Below, in pieces: positions 10,606-19,201 of a stretch of 64,000 nt of DNA. The position numbers and the translations under genes were made by a program. Location: contig MLAK01001204.1 of the NCBI GenBank assembly GCA_001839685.1, forward strand, positions 78,125 through 142,124, given 5' to 3'. The DNA comes from Tritrichomonas foetus (Eukaryota; Parabasalia; Tritrichomonadida; Tritrichomonadidae). Under the pieces are notes generated by a model that had not been told where the DNA came from, searched no databases, and was given only the letters and a program-made list of their open reading frames with translations. Within the stretch, counting starts at the first letter, position 1; every line of letters starts with the position of its first letter.

Positions 10606-11239
10606 AAATAGTTATATATTCCTTAAGTCGTTTTTTAGTATATCTATTTTTCATAATTATGAATATTAGGGTGAAATCATAATTTACGATTTTCCGGTTA
10701 AAGAAAACGCATGTGAAGACAAGAATCAAAAATCTCTAGCCAATTTATCAGTAAAAAGAGTTCATATTGTAACTCTCAACTATATCGTTAAATCTGATGA
10801 AGTTCATCATGAAAATGATAAAATTATATCAGAAATTTTGTCGATTTAATGATTTTATAGAAGAATGGTAATATAAATAAATTTATGTCCATTCCAAGAA
10901 ACCAAAAAATCGCCTATTAATCAATAAAGGTTTTTGGATAATAAACCGAATTTATTTGACCTAAATAATGACGATCCATATTACTAAATTTCATTAATGA
11001 TTTTTCTCAATAATAAATGTGTAAAATATGTCACAAATTAAATATAAAATTCTGAACACTGTTTGAGTTTCTCGACTTTTCTATTTTCACTTTTTGAATA
11101 CTGCCACTTTTTTCACAAAGAAAAAAAAATTCACGAAAATTTGACAAAAAAAGTGAAACCGACAGTTGGCTATTTCAAAATTGATGCTATAACATCATAA
11201 TTTACTCGCGATATCTGAATATCAATTGACATTCAAAAG
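10606..11239. other. Spacer with an orphan reading-frame fragment
   Basis: Between 10670 and 10849 one plus-strand frame is open for 59 codons without an ATG and has coding-like composition (IYDFPVKENACEDKNQKS, then KRVHIVTLNYIVKSDE). The HIVT...Y pattern faintly recalls the end of a BRCT domain, but I would not name it. It looks like the remnant of a decayed gene. The rest, including the promoter of the UBL-UBA gene (ATTCAAAAG just before 11240), shows nothing further. Confidence 0.35.
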
Positions 11240-11298
11240 ATGGAAGTATGTTGTGAGTCTCATTTAGGAAGGAGATTTGTGATAAAGACAGAAAAACA

Positions 11299-11307
11299 CT
11301 GGAATAC
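11299..11307 (+). repeat. Left 9-bp target-site duplication
   Basis: CTGGAATAC lies immediately left of the inverted terminal repeat at 11308 and is repeated exactly at 13061-13069. It forms part of codons 20-23 of the interrupted UBL-UBA gene. Confidence 0.9.
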
Positions 11308-11690
11308 ACATCGTATAAAGATCGCCTTTTGACCCAAGATTGATCTCATTTTTTTATATGATNTGCNGGTAACTTTCACTAGAATAAATATGCTATTTTT
11401 AAGGAATTTCTACCAAGCATTTTCGAAAAAAGCCCTTTTTTATTCGAAAAATTGAAATTGTAAAAAGTGTTTTTCAGAAAGCTCCACTAGAGTTTTTTAA
11501 AAAATTAATTTATTTTTTATATTCATATTATAAAGCTAATAACATAGTAATATTATTTTAACAATAAAGCGAATTTTCAAAAATGATGTTGTTTTTTTAG
11601 AAGAATTGAATACGTATTCAAAAAGTTAGAATTCTAATATTGAATTTTACTTATTCCATTATTCAGTATTGTTTGTGATAATTAAAAGTA

Positions 11691-12171
11691 TCATTCAAGA
11701 AGATATATTAGAGCATCAATAGCTTCCGATTTTAGGTATTTCTGGAGGTTTACAATCGATTGCATTCCAGAATCATTATATTCCATCCACATTTTTTCTC
11801 TTAAAATCACTTTGTAATGGAAATTTGAATAGAGTAATATACCAAATAAATGATATTTATTCAAATTCCATCTCAAAATATTGTAGGGTTTTATCTTTGG
11901 AATTCCAGATCCAACTCTTCACGAAGAACTAAAAAATAAGGCATTCGAGCAATCATATCGATTGTTCGAACTGATGTCTGCTGTAGGCAATGTTCACAGG
12001 AATAATTCAAAAGAATATCAGGTTGAAAGTAATCTTTCAATGCTTCTTCAATAGTTTCACTTGAATCGACTGATATCGTCAATGAGGTGAAATCATTGTT
12101 CGTAGTTTGAATAAAGCCNTTAAATTATCATAATTAACAAGAGTTTTTGTTAGTCTTCTTATCATAAAATC
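11691..12171 (-). pseudogene. C-terminal fragment of a ubiquitin-specific protease (USP) carried by the element
   Basis: Read leftward from 12171, the fragment resembles the second half of a USP catalytic domain: NDFTSLTISVDSSETIEEAL, then KDYFQPDILLNYSCEHCLQQ with the zinc-ribbon CxxC, RMPYFLVLREELDLEFQ, and after a shift YHLFGILLYSNFHYKVIL and MWMEYNDS, matching the YxLxGI...HY...W..FND block. It needs at least two frame changes, near 12119 (at an N) and near 11892, and ends at TGA 11691-11693. The catalytic Cys box and N-terminus are absent. The fragment stops exactly where the internal terminal repeat begins at 12172, so it looks like flanking host DNA trapped by the element. It is non-functional as it stands. 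Confidence 0.75.
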
Positions 12172-12196
12172 ACAACGTATAAAGATCGCCTTTTGA
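12172..12196 (+). repeat. Internal copy of the MULE terminal repeat
   Basis: ACAACGTATAAAGATCGCC differs from the left terminus at one base near its tip. It is identical to the left end over 21 bp (12176-12196 against 11312-11332). It faces the same way as the left end, so the body 12172-13060 could be a complete smaller element on its own, with 11691-12171 as DNA flanking it at an earlier site. Confidence 0.8.
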
Positions 12197-13060
12197 ATTC
12201 GAGCCGATAGAAAATGTAATAATTTTTGTAGAATAGAATATAAGAGGTAAATATAAAAAAAATGCCACTGAGAGCAAGAAATTCTATCATTTTTTTTGAT
12301 GATTAATTTTATAAAACGCAACTTTTTCAATACATATTCAGTCGATATTTCAATGAAAAAAAACTTATTTTCATGAAAATTTTTATATTCTTTAAAAGGC
12401 TAAAATGTCATATTAATGAAGAATTTCCATTTGAAAATAAATACACATATATGTTACAATATTTTTCTTTAATAAATATGTGTCAATCAAGAATTACAAT
12501 TTTTTTTAGGAATATTTATAAAAAAGTATTAGCATCAAAAAAATGTCATTGATATATTTTAAATTATATATAGTTACATCCACATAAAAAATTAATAAAA
12601 AATATCTATTAGATTTTGTTTAAATGCAAAAAATTACAAAAACTCTTTGGTGTGCAGAACGGCCTATTCATTTTTTTCTTAATTTTACTAGATAAAAGTG
12701 AATTGTATCAAAAATAATTAGGATTTGGGGTTATAGATCCTGAAAAATTGAAAAACCACGGTTTTAGAAATTATTATTTTTTCAACCCTTTAAAATCATT
12801 TAAACTTCAAATTAATTATATATTCATGATATTTAAATATAATTAAGATTATACTATGAAATTTAAATCAAATTAATAATTTTTTACTGACAAAAAATAA
12901 AATATCATTTTTCGAAATTGCCAAGTGACCATGCTGCTGAACAGTTTAATAATAATATATCGATAGTTTATCTAGTATGTAATGATGCAGTGTTTTTCTT
13001 TTTTCGAGAAACTTATCCTGTCTGAAGAAAAAGTTGATTCAAAATATCTTTATACGATGT

Positions 13061-13069
13061 CTGGAATAC
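13061..13069 (+). repeat. Right 9-bp target-site duplication
   Basis: CTGGAATAC follows the right inverted terminus directly and matches 11299-11307 exactly. The coding frame of the UBL-UBA gene resumes after it at 13070. Confidence 0.9.
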
Positions 13070-14008
13070 ACTCACTTTGAAAGAAAAACTATCACAATAC
13101 GCAATTCATGCAAATCGAATTTTATTATTTATCGATGATATTGAAATGAAAGATGATTCACTTCTCACTCAATATAGTATTAATCGAAAAAACACGATTC
13201 GAATTGTTCCAAAATTCCGCCATTTCAAAAAATATAATGATCAAATTAGAAAAGCAGATCCTTATTTCTCGTTTCCTATTCGGACTAAACTTCCTCATCG
13301 TTATAAAAGAGTATCTGCAGAAAAAGAAAATCAATTGACACAAAAGTTTTTGAATATGATGATTGATATTGGATTGAATCCAGTCAAAAGTCGTAAAGCT
13401 CTTAAAATTACAAATAATAATCTTGATAAATCTATAGAATTAGTTTTAAACGATAATAAATGCTTATATGGTCATAAACAAATGCTTACACATCTTAAAC
13501 GTAAAGCAAAACAAAATAAAGCCAATTCAGATCCTTACTTTAAAAATTATATTGGAACAACTCAAATTCATAATAATATTCGAGTGCAGAATATAATTAG
13601 TAAATATAAAGCTTCGCAAAATAAAAATTTCTTCCATAACTTTGATGAAATCATAGAAAACAATTACAAGAAGCAAAGAAACTCTGTTCAGACGATTTAC
13701 CAAAGACAATATAATATTCAAAGTAAAGAAGCAATTGATGACATCAGTGTATTGCAGATTATGGCGATATGTGGATATACAGAAAATCAAGCCATATCAT
13801 GTTTGAAGGGTTATAATAAATAATAGTCATAATCAATCATTTTCATAATCAATTATTTTCATTGAGATTCTCTTATTTATAAATTATATTTATTTTATAT
13901 CCACATATGAAAGATTAACATCAAATATAAATAAAATTTAAATTATTTATTGCTATTTTAATAAACAAATAATTTTATACTTACAGAACTGAGCCAAATG
14001 AAAATAAA

Positions 14009-15115
14009 TCAAATTTCATCTGTTTTTTCATTTATATTTTTGGTTTGTCGAGTTTTTGATTGATTTGGTTGTTTTACAAAAAGACTCATTACATTATATC
14101 TTCTTTTAATACTATCAAGAACTTTTTGTGATCCTTGTTTGTTTTTTAAAACATCTTCCATCTTTCCCACATCATTTTCAAGCTTTTCAAGTCCAAACTT
14201 TTGAATCCTTTCAAGCACATTTATATACAAATCAGCATTTTCAATTTCTTTCATTTTTAAAATCGCATCAGAAATTTCTTGATTCAGATCAAAGTTTTGG
14301 CCTCGCATTTTTCTGACCATTCCTTTTACGATTTTTGTTGCAGCTGGAATTGTTCCTGCTCTATTTACCAAATTTCCGTCAATGTCTCGAAAAGTTCCAC
14401 ATTTTTTATTGACGAAATTTCGAATTTCTTTCAATGTTGGATCTTTTTTCTTAAAATAAATTGGTTTTCCATTTACATAAAGCGCATTTTGGGAAATCGC
14501 ATGCTTTTCACACAACTCCGGAAATTTCTCACAATTTACCATTCCAAATGAAATATTTTCTTCGACCAAAAAAGCTTCAGCAAGAATTTTCAATTGATCG
14601 TGAAAATAATCAGGCGGCTCATAAAAATAAACAAATGAACAAAATCCATTTTTCGACTTCTCAATTTTTCCTTCATCCTGCGATGATCCAGAAATAAACG
14701 GGCGAAAAGTAAATGGATTTAAATTTTTGAGTGGACGAGGAGGACGATAAGATTTGCAGAATGTATTTTCTTCAACAAAATCAATCAAAGAATCCACTGA
14801 AAAATTGCCAAAGTAATGAATTCCAGCTCGTTTGTTAGTCTTATATAATTTGACGGCTGGTGTTCCTATAAGTTCCTCTTCTGAACATAAATCGTTTTCT
14901 AATTGACAGTTAACACCACCAAAAAGTGCATCGTCGAAAAACTGTGAAGCTGCTTCGAAATCAGCTGCCATTTCTTGACAATGAGCACAGGTAGGAGAAA
15001 AAAATTTCACTAATATTGGTTTACTTCCACCTAAATACCTATTTGCATTTTTGCGTGTAATCTCGACGTAGTTTTGTTCGGCAAAAAGGAAATGAAAAAA
15101 GATGAAAAATATCAT
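14009..15115 (-). CDS. Protein disulfide isomerase, PDI-D/ERp29-C type
   Basis: A 368-residue secreted or ER protein. Residues 1-12 are a short hydrophobic signal peptide. A thioredoxin domain spans about 14-120 with the redox site SPTCAHCQ (CAHC in place of CGHC) and the cis-proline GTPAVKLY. A second thioredoxin-like domain (~150-250) lacks CxxC. Residues ~250-350 resemble the helical ERp29 C-terminal domain (KKCGTFRDIDGNLVNRAGTI, then IKRRYNVMSLF). This order resembles PDI-D of plants and Dictyostelium, except that one active site is lost. The end reads KTDEI, not a standard KDEL, so ER retrieval is uncertain. The ATG is the only one at the signal peptide. It is transcribed divergently from SHQ1. 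Confidence 0.9.
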   Translation of the reverse strand: MIFFIFFHFLFAEQNYVEITRKNANRYLGGSKPILVKFFSPTCAHCQEMAADFEAASQFFDDALFGGVNCQLENDLCSEEELIGTPAVKLYKTNKRAGIHYFGNFSVDSLIDFVEENTFCKSYRPPRPLKNLNPFTFRPFISGSSQDEGKIEKSKNGFCSFVYFYEPPDYFHDQLKILAEAFLVEENISFGMVNCEKFPELCEKHAISQNALYVNGKPIYFKKKDPTLKEIRNFVNKKCGTFRDIDGNLVNRAGTIPAATKIVKGMVRKMRGQNFDLNQEISDAILKMKEIENADLYINVLERIQKFGLEKLENDVGKMEDVLKNKQGSQKVLDSIKRRYNVMSLFVKQPNQSKTRQTKNINEKTDEI

Positions 15116-15278
15116 TATAAATTTGGTGAATTATTTTAACGATAACCGATTTTTTACCATAAAATTTTTAAAATGTTATTTAGTCACAGAATTTGATAAA
15201 TATTTTGGTCGATCATGATTTCGATTCTTGCGAGATGGCAGCCAAATATTTATTTAAAAAGTTTACACATAATTCAAA
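15116..15278. promoter_or_regulatory. Divergent promoter of the PDI and SHQ1 genes
   Basis: Only 163 bp separate the two start codons. The right end reads AATTCAAAATGG, with an initiator-like TTCA 3 bases before the ATG. The left side on the minus strand reads ATTCACCAAATTTATAATG. Both sides therefore have TTCA within about 15 bases of the ATG. Confidence 0.5.
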
Positions 15279-16538
15279 ATGGTCTTAACACCAGAATTTA
15301 CGATTTCCCAAGATCCGAGCTTTATTTACATCAAAATAAAATGCCCAAATGTCAGAGCTCAAGAAATGGAAATGGAAATATCAGGAACTGAGTTCCACTT
15401 TTTCGCAGATCCGTATTTACTTGTTCTAAATTTCCAACATTGCATTTTAGATAGTCAAAATGGCTCAGCCAAATACGATATTGAATCCGGTTATTTCAGT
15501 GCCAAATTAGAAAAGGCTGTTGAAGGCGAAGATTTCCCAGAAATTGCGTTATTATCAACTTTGAAGCCCAAGCAAAAACAAGCGCCATTAATTGAAGTAA
15601 TTGATCGATCAACAGCTTTAGAATATTCAGATGAAATCGACCCAGATCCAATGAAATATGGATTTAATTTTTGGGCATCCAATTTCTTTGAAAATATTGA
15701 AGAAACTATTCCCTATATCACAGATATTCCTAATCCAGATAGCACTATTGTTTCCGAGCGCCGTGAACAACGGATTGAAAAAGAAAATGAAGATTTTGAT
15801 CCTGACCAAATTTTACTCGATTATCTCAATCCTCAACAATATGACCTTAAGGAATTTGACCTTCTTATGAAAGATTTTACTCCTGAAGAATCTCAAAAAT
15901 TGTTAAAAATCCCACGCCAAGAATTTCTTATGTCCAAAAATACTGCAAAAATTTGTTTTCTTTCTATTGCGGATGTTGTTTATGCTGGAGTTTATGATGT
16001 TATAATGTTTGGATTTGATGGATCGTGTGAATCACACTGGACTATTGCGAAAATCAGTGCAACACTTTCTTGGTTTGATTCATTTGAAAATTCAATGGAT
16101 TTAATATTAACATCTTTAAGAAGATCACTTTTATATCCAGTTTATAAAAATTATGATTTTGCTAAACTTTGCTGGGAAAAAACAAGAGAAATGTTCAAAG
16201 AGGGAAGAACCCCAATTTTGAAATGTCTCCTTCGAGTCAAACAAATGATCGAAAAAGGGGAACAACGATGGAGATTAAATCGATTATATATCGATCCGAT
16301 GATTTCTTGGATACAAGAACTGGATCAATCCGACTATAATAGTTTTACTGATGATCTTGGAAGCGCTGTGGACAATTTTCCTCCCAAAAATGGAGTTTGC
16401 GAAGAATGGTGTATTGATTTACTAGAAAAATTTGCCGAAAAGAAGAAAAACGAAATTACACAACCAATTGAAGTTCAAAAGGATATTAATGTGACCAAGC
16501 AATACATAGAAGAAGGAAGTAGTGATGATGAATTTTAA
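15279..16538 (+). CDS. SHQ1: SHQ1, box H/ACA snoRNP assembly chaperone
   Basis: A 419-residue protein. The N-terminal CS-like domain (~1-95) has the characteristic opening MVLTPEFTISQDPSFIYIKI and FADPYLLVLNF. The SHQ1-specific helical domain (~200-385) contains ESHWTIAKISATLSWFDSF and LRRSLLYPVYKNYD, which match the family's WTL..LS.LDSF and SLRR.L.YPLYR blocks closely. SHQ1 holds the pseudouridine synthase Cbf5/dyskerin by mimicking RNA until H/ACA particles assemble in the nucleus. The tail is acidic (EEGSSDDEF). The start is the first ATG, just after TTCAAA. Confidence 0.95.
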   Translation: MVLTPEFTISQDPSFIYIKIKCPNVRAQEMEMEISGTEFHFFADPYLLVLNFQHCILDSQNGSAKYDIESGYFSAKLEKAVEGEDFPEIALLSTLKPKQKQAPLIEVIDRSTALEYSDEIDPDPMKYGFNFWASNFFENIEETIPYITDIPNPDSTIVSERREQRIEKENEDFDPDQILLDYLNPQQYDLKEFDLLMKDFTPEESQKLLKIPRQEFLMSKNTAKICFLSIADVVYAGVYDVIMFGFDGSCESHWTIAKISATLSWFDSFENSMDLILTSLRRSLLYPVYKNYDFAKLCWEKTREMFKEGRTPILKCLLRVKQMIEKGEQRWRLNRLYIDPMISWIQELDQSDYNSFTDDLGSAVDNFPPKNGVCEEWCIDLLEKFAEKKKNEITQPIEVQKDINVTKQYIEEGSSDDEF

Positions 16539-16817
16539 TTTTGAAAATGATCAATCCTTCTCTTTAGAATTTTTATATGTTTCTAAAATACCATATAAAT
16601 TAATTTTACTGCATTTGTTTTAAATATCTAGATTATATATTGATTGTTCATTTTGGAAATAACGTTTTCTTAACATATTTGGAATTCATCTCAAGTTCGC
16701 TTCGAAAAACAAATTATTTCTAAATAATTAATTTATTTATTTAGTTTGTCACTTTTACGGTAAATATATCGTCACTTTTTGTTTCATAGTCAAATAAATT
16801 AACCATACACATTTCAA

Positions 16818-17162
16818 ATGGATTTATCCCAAAATGAACACATTATTAACTCTCAAATAGGACATTTATATGATACCCCAGAGTATCGACAGCTAATATC
16901 AAGCTATTATGCACCTTCTATTGCACCTCTTATTAATCACCAAAAAGAAATTTATCAAAATTTTCATCATCATAAAGAAACATATCAAGAAGATACCGAA
17001 AAGTGGTCAATATTATCAAGTAACAATTGTGCAAATAATAAAAACGGCCAATTTTTGGATATTGATAACATTGAACACACTTACGAATCCGTTTTGCAAG
17101 ATGCTTTGAATGACATTGAAAATAGAATAGAAAATTTAATTAATAATAATAATAATCAATAG
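16818..17162 (+). CDS. Small hypothetical protein
   Basis: 114 residues, starting at an ATG three bases after TTTCA. The protein is rich in Asn, Gln, His and Tyr, has no signal peptide or membrane segment, and ends in a short Asn run after a helix-forming stretch (YESVLQDALNDIENRIENL). No family recognised. The TCA-type initiator and isolation from other genes make expression plausible; the size leaves it uncertain. Confidence 0.55.
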   Translation: MDLSQNEHIINSQIGHLYDTPEYRQLISSYYAPSIAPLINHQKEIYQNFHHHKETYQEDTEKWSILSSNNCANNKNGQFLDIDNIEHTYESVLQDALNDIENRIENLINNNNNQ

Positions 17163-17472
17163 CATTATTTATGATACACGCCTATAGAATAGAGAATATT
17201 GTCAGTAAATTTGTCTTCGGAATAGTTTCTTTTACTTTTAATGTAAAAATTCACTTTTTTTTTAAGAAAAATTTCCGATCGACTAAATATCTAACATTTA
17301 GAAAATTTTCCTTTTCCTTTACTTTTTTCGATTCTCATTGATGAAAAATGTAATAATATTAGTATAAGAATTAGGGTGAAAATTTCGAGATTATAATAAT
17401 TTTTATATTCTAAGATAAATCCGACCAGTTGTGATTAAAGCAAGAAAAAAAAATTAAAGTAAAAATATTAAT
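17163..17472. other. Convergent 3' spacer
   Basis: This 310-bp AT-rich stretch separates the ends of two convergent genes. It has T-rich runs near 17255 and 17325. I see no gene, repeat or element. Confidence 0.4.
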
Positions 17473-18939
17473 TTATTCACATAAATTAATTTCAAACATA
17501 TCAGCAAACGCTTTTGCTTGATCAGCAAGAATACTATCATCACTATTAGAAACTTCCTGTAAAAACTCATATCCACCATTGGAGAGAAATTCAGTTAAAA
17601 TATTTTTAGTATTTGAGTGTTTCATTTCCGAATCAGCCAAAAATAACATTTCATCTAGAATTAAATCTTTAATATCAATGTCATCTATATCAATAAAATC
17701 TAGTATAGAAAGGGTCAAATTATTTTGACTAATAATTATTAAAGATTGAATATCGCATATTTTTGTTAGTCGACAAAGAGTTTTAAAAAACTGAATTTTT
17801 GAATTGAAATCACCATCTTTTATATTTTTCATTAAAAGCATTGCAATTCTGCAATAATCTTCTGGATTTATTAATGATGGCTCTTCTTTAATTATCTTTT
17901 TTATCAAAATTGCTGTTAAATATGCTACACTTACAATATCACTCCCAAGCAACCTTACATATTCAGATACTTTTTCTTCAATTAATGAAAAATCTAATTC
18001 AGAAACAGAATAAGCAAATCCCAATGCTGGAATTAATATTTTTTCATTATTCGCTTCAGTCATATCAAGTATATCTTCAACAACATTCTTTTTTATAATT
18101 TTTTCTGTTTTTTCATTTGGATTAAAGTGATTAACTATAACATTTTGACTGGAATCTATTTTCCGGTTAAAATATTCTAAAAAATAAGGTATCTGAACCA
18201 AATAATAAAATAATTGAACAACAATTACAATATTAGTTCCTTTTTCCCAATATAAATCTTCGAATAATTTAAATAAAGATCTAAAATCAATATCTGAGAC
18301 ATCAAATTTAAAGAAATTAATGAAAAGACTACAGATAGGTTTGGTTAGAAAAACATCACTGATTGCAAAATTTAAAAGACAATCAAGTGGGACAACTTGA
18401 ATGATTTTATCTCTTAGTTCAACATTAATTGTTGAATAGTTTCCGAGAATTATAGAAGCATCATGAACAAGTTGTATATCAGTTGTTGAATTAATAATTT
18501 CACTTAATGCTTCAAACAAACCCAAATGATACAAATCTTGTGCATATGACATATTATTTGGATAAGAACATAAGTTTGTTATTATAGACATTACAATTTC
18601 ACTAAAATTCATTTTAACTTGTCCTGATGATGTTTCAATTTCATGATTTGTTAATAAATCCAAAAACATCTTTCCAACACCTAACGCCATAAACTCTTGG
18701 TAATATGGAAATAATATATTTAAAGTTTCTTTCCTTAATATAAGTAAATTCCTTTTTATTTTTTGTATATCGCCATTTCGAATGACGCCAACCAACTGTT
18801 GAAATGAATAATTTTTAGGTTCTTTTGGTGATTTGTATTTAGAAACCTCCATGCCAAATGTATTTAAACTTTGATAGATTGTTTTGGAAACATTTTTTAA
18901 AAGCTTGTTGCTAAAATATGATTCATCCTTATAAAACAT
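17473..18939 (-). CDS. Armadillo/importin-alpha-like repeat protein (copy 1)
   Basis: 488 residues, almost all alpha-helical repeats of about 42 residues, for example SEIVMSIITNLCSYPNNM and VHDASIILGNYSTINVELRD, which resemble importin-alpha/ARM units (..AL..LGN.S......D). The first ~45 residues carry basic stretches but no clear importin-beta-binding domain. Two further proteins of similar length and build are encoded at 33282-34739 and 47492-48865. A nuclear transport adaptor role is possible, but only the ARM fold is supported. The start is the ATG after TTTTACA. Confidence 0.7.
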   Translation of the reverse strand: MFYKDESYFSNKLLKNVSKTIYQSLNTFGMEVSKYKSPKEPKNYSFQQLVGVIRNGDIQKIKRNLLILRKETLNILFPYYQEFMALGVGKMFLDLLTNHEIETSSGQVKMNFSEIVMSIITNLCSYPNNMSYAQDLYHLGLFEALSEIINSTTDIQLVHDASIILGNYSTINVELRDKIIQVVPLDCLLNFAISDVFLTKPICSLFINFFKFDVSDIDFRSLFKLFEDLYWEKGTNIVIVVQLFYYLVQIPYFLEYFNRKIDSSQNVIVNHFNPNEKTEKIIKKNVVEDILDMTEANNEKILIPALGFAYSVSELDFSLIEEKVSEYVRLLGSDIVSVAYLTAILIKKIIKEEPSLINPEDYCRIAMLLMKNIKDGDFNSKIQFFKTLCRLTKICDIQSLIIISQNNLTLSILDFIDIDDIDIKDLILDEMLFLADSEMKHSNTKNILTEFLSNGGYEFLQEVSNSDDSILADQAKAFADMFEINLCE

Positions 18940-19201
18940 TGTAAAATAGAGCTGAGACCAAATATGCGTTCAAACCATTTAAATAACCGGCCAAATTCTA
19001 TAGAATTATAAATTATGTAATTATTTGGTCAGGACTTAGAAATGATTTGAACGTATATTTGTCCATGTTCTGATATAGAATTCGAATTTTCAAACCGATT
19101 TTGGTACACTATAAAATAATAATAAAATGATGACCAGAAAAATCATATTAAATCATATTTTACTTCTAGTATTACACTATGAAAACATTTTTTTTTTTCA
19201 T

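Larger units (their letters stand above)
11308..13060. mobile_element. Composite Mutator-like (MULE) non-autonomous element
   Basis: The 1753-bp insertion begins ACATCGTATAAAGAT and ends with its exact inverse (13046-13060). Similarity continues inward with a small gap (TTTTGA is shared). It is flanked by 9-bp direct repeats CTGGAATAC, the target length typical of Mutator-like elements, a superfamily known in Trichomonas. A third copy of the terminal sequence lies inside at 12172, in the same orientation as the left end. No transposase frame is present, so the element is non-autonomous. It holds a deubiquitinase gene fragment between the two left-type ends. 12331-13045 is AT-rich and shows no gene. 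The only ambiguous bases seen in the window (11363, 11367, 12119) all fall inside it, consistent with a multicopy, slightly variable repeat in the assembly. Confidence 0.85.
11240..13823 (+). pseudogene. UBL-UBA ubiquitin shuttle factor gene split by a transposon
   Basis: Codons 1-22 (11240-11307) encode the first strands of a ubiquitin-like fold (GRRFVIKTEKHWN). The same frame resumes at 13070 as LTLKEKLSQYAIHANRILL and runs to TAA at 13821-13823. Leaving out 11308-13069, that is the insertion plus one target copy, gives a 273-residue protein with no frame loss. It has a UBL at 1-75 (DDSLLTQYSINRKNTIRIV matches the ubiquitin tail region), one UBA near 105-140 (KALKITNNNLDKSIELVL) and a second at the C-terminus (VLQIMAICGYTENQAISCL). 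That is the plan of Rad23/Dsk2/ubiquilin receptors, which carry ubiquitinated proteins to the proteasome. The insertion separates the promoter and first 22 codons from the rest, so the full protein cannot be made here. A shortened protein from a downstream ATG is possible. Confidence 0.85.

Noticed and set aside
12079..12330. ORF of 83 codons at 12079-12330 (-) as a gene
   Set aside because: It runs from element DNA through the internal terminal repeat into the shifted USP fragment and includes an N; it is a chance fusion of unrelated pieces.
12172..13060. 12172-13060 as an independent insertion at its present position
   Set aside because: The 9 bases left of 12172 (CATAAAATC) are not repeated after 13060, so only the larger unit from 11308 has a matching target duplication here.
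13077..13823. 13077 as a true gene start
   Set aside because: The codon is TTG, and the conserved UBL fold begins upstream, across the insertion, at 11240.
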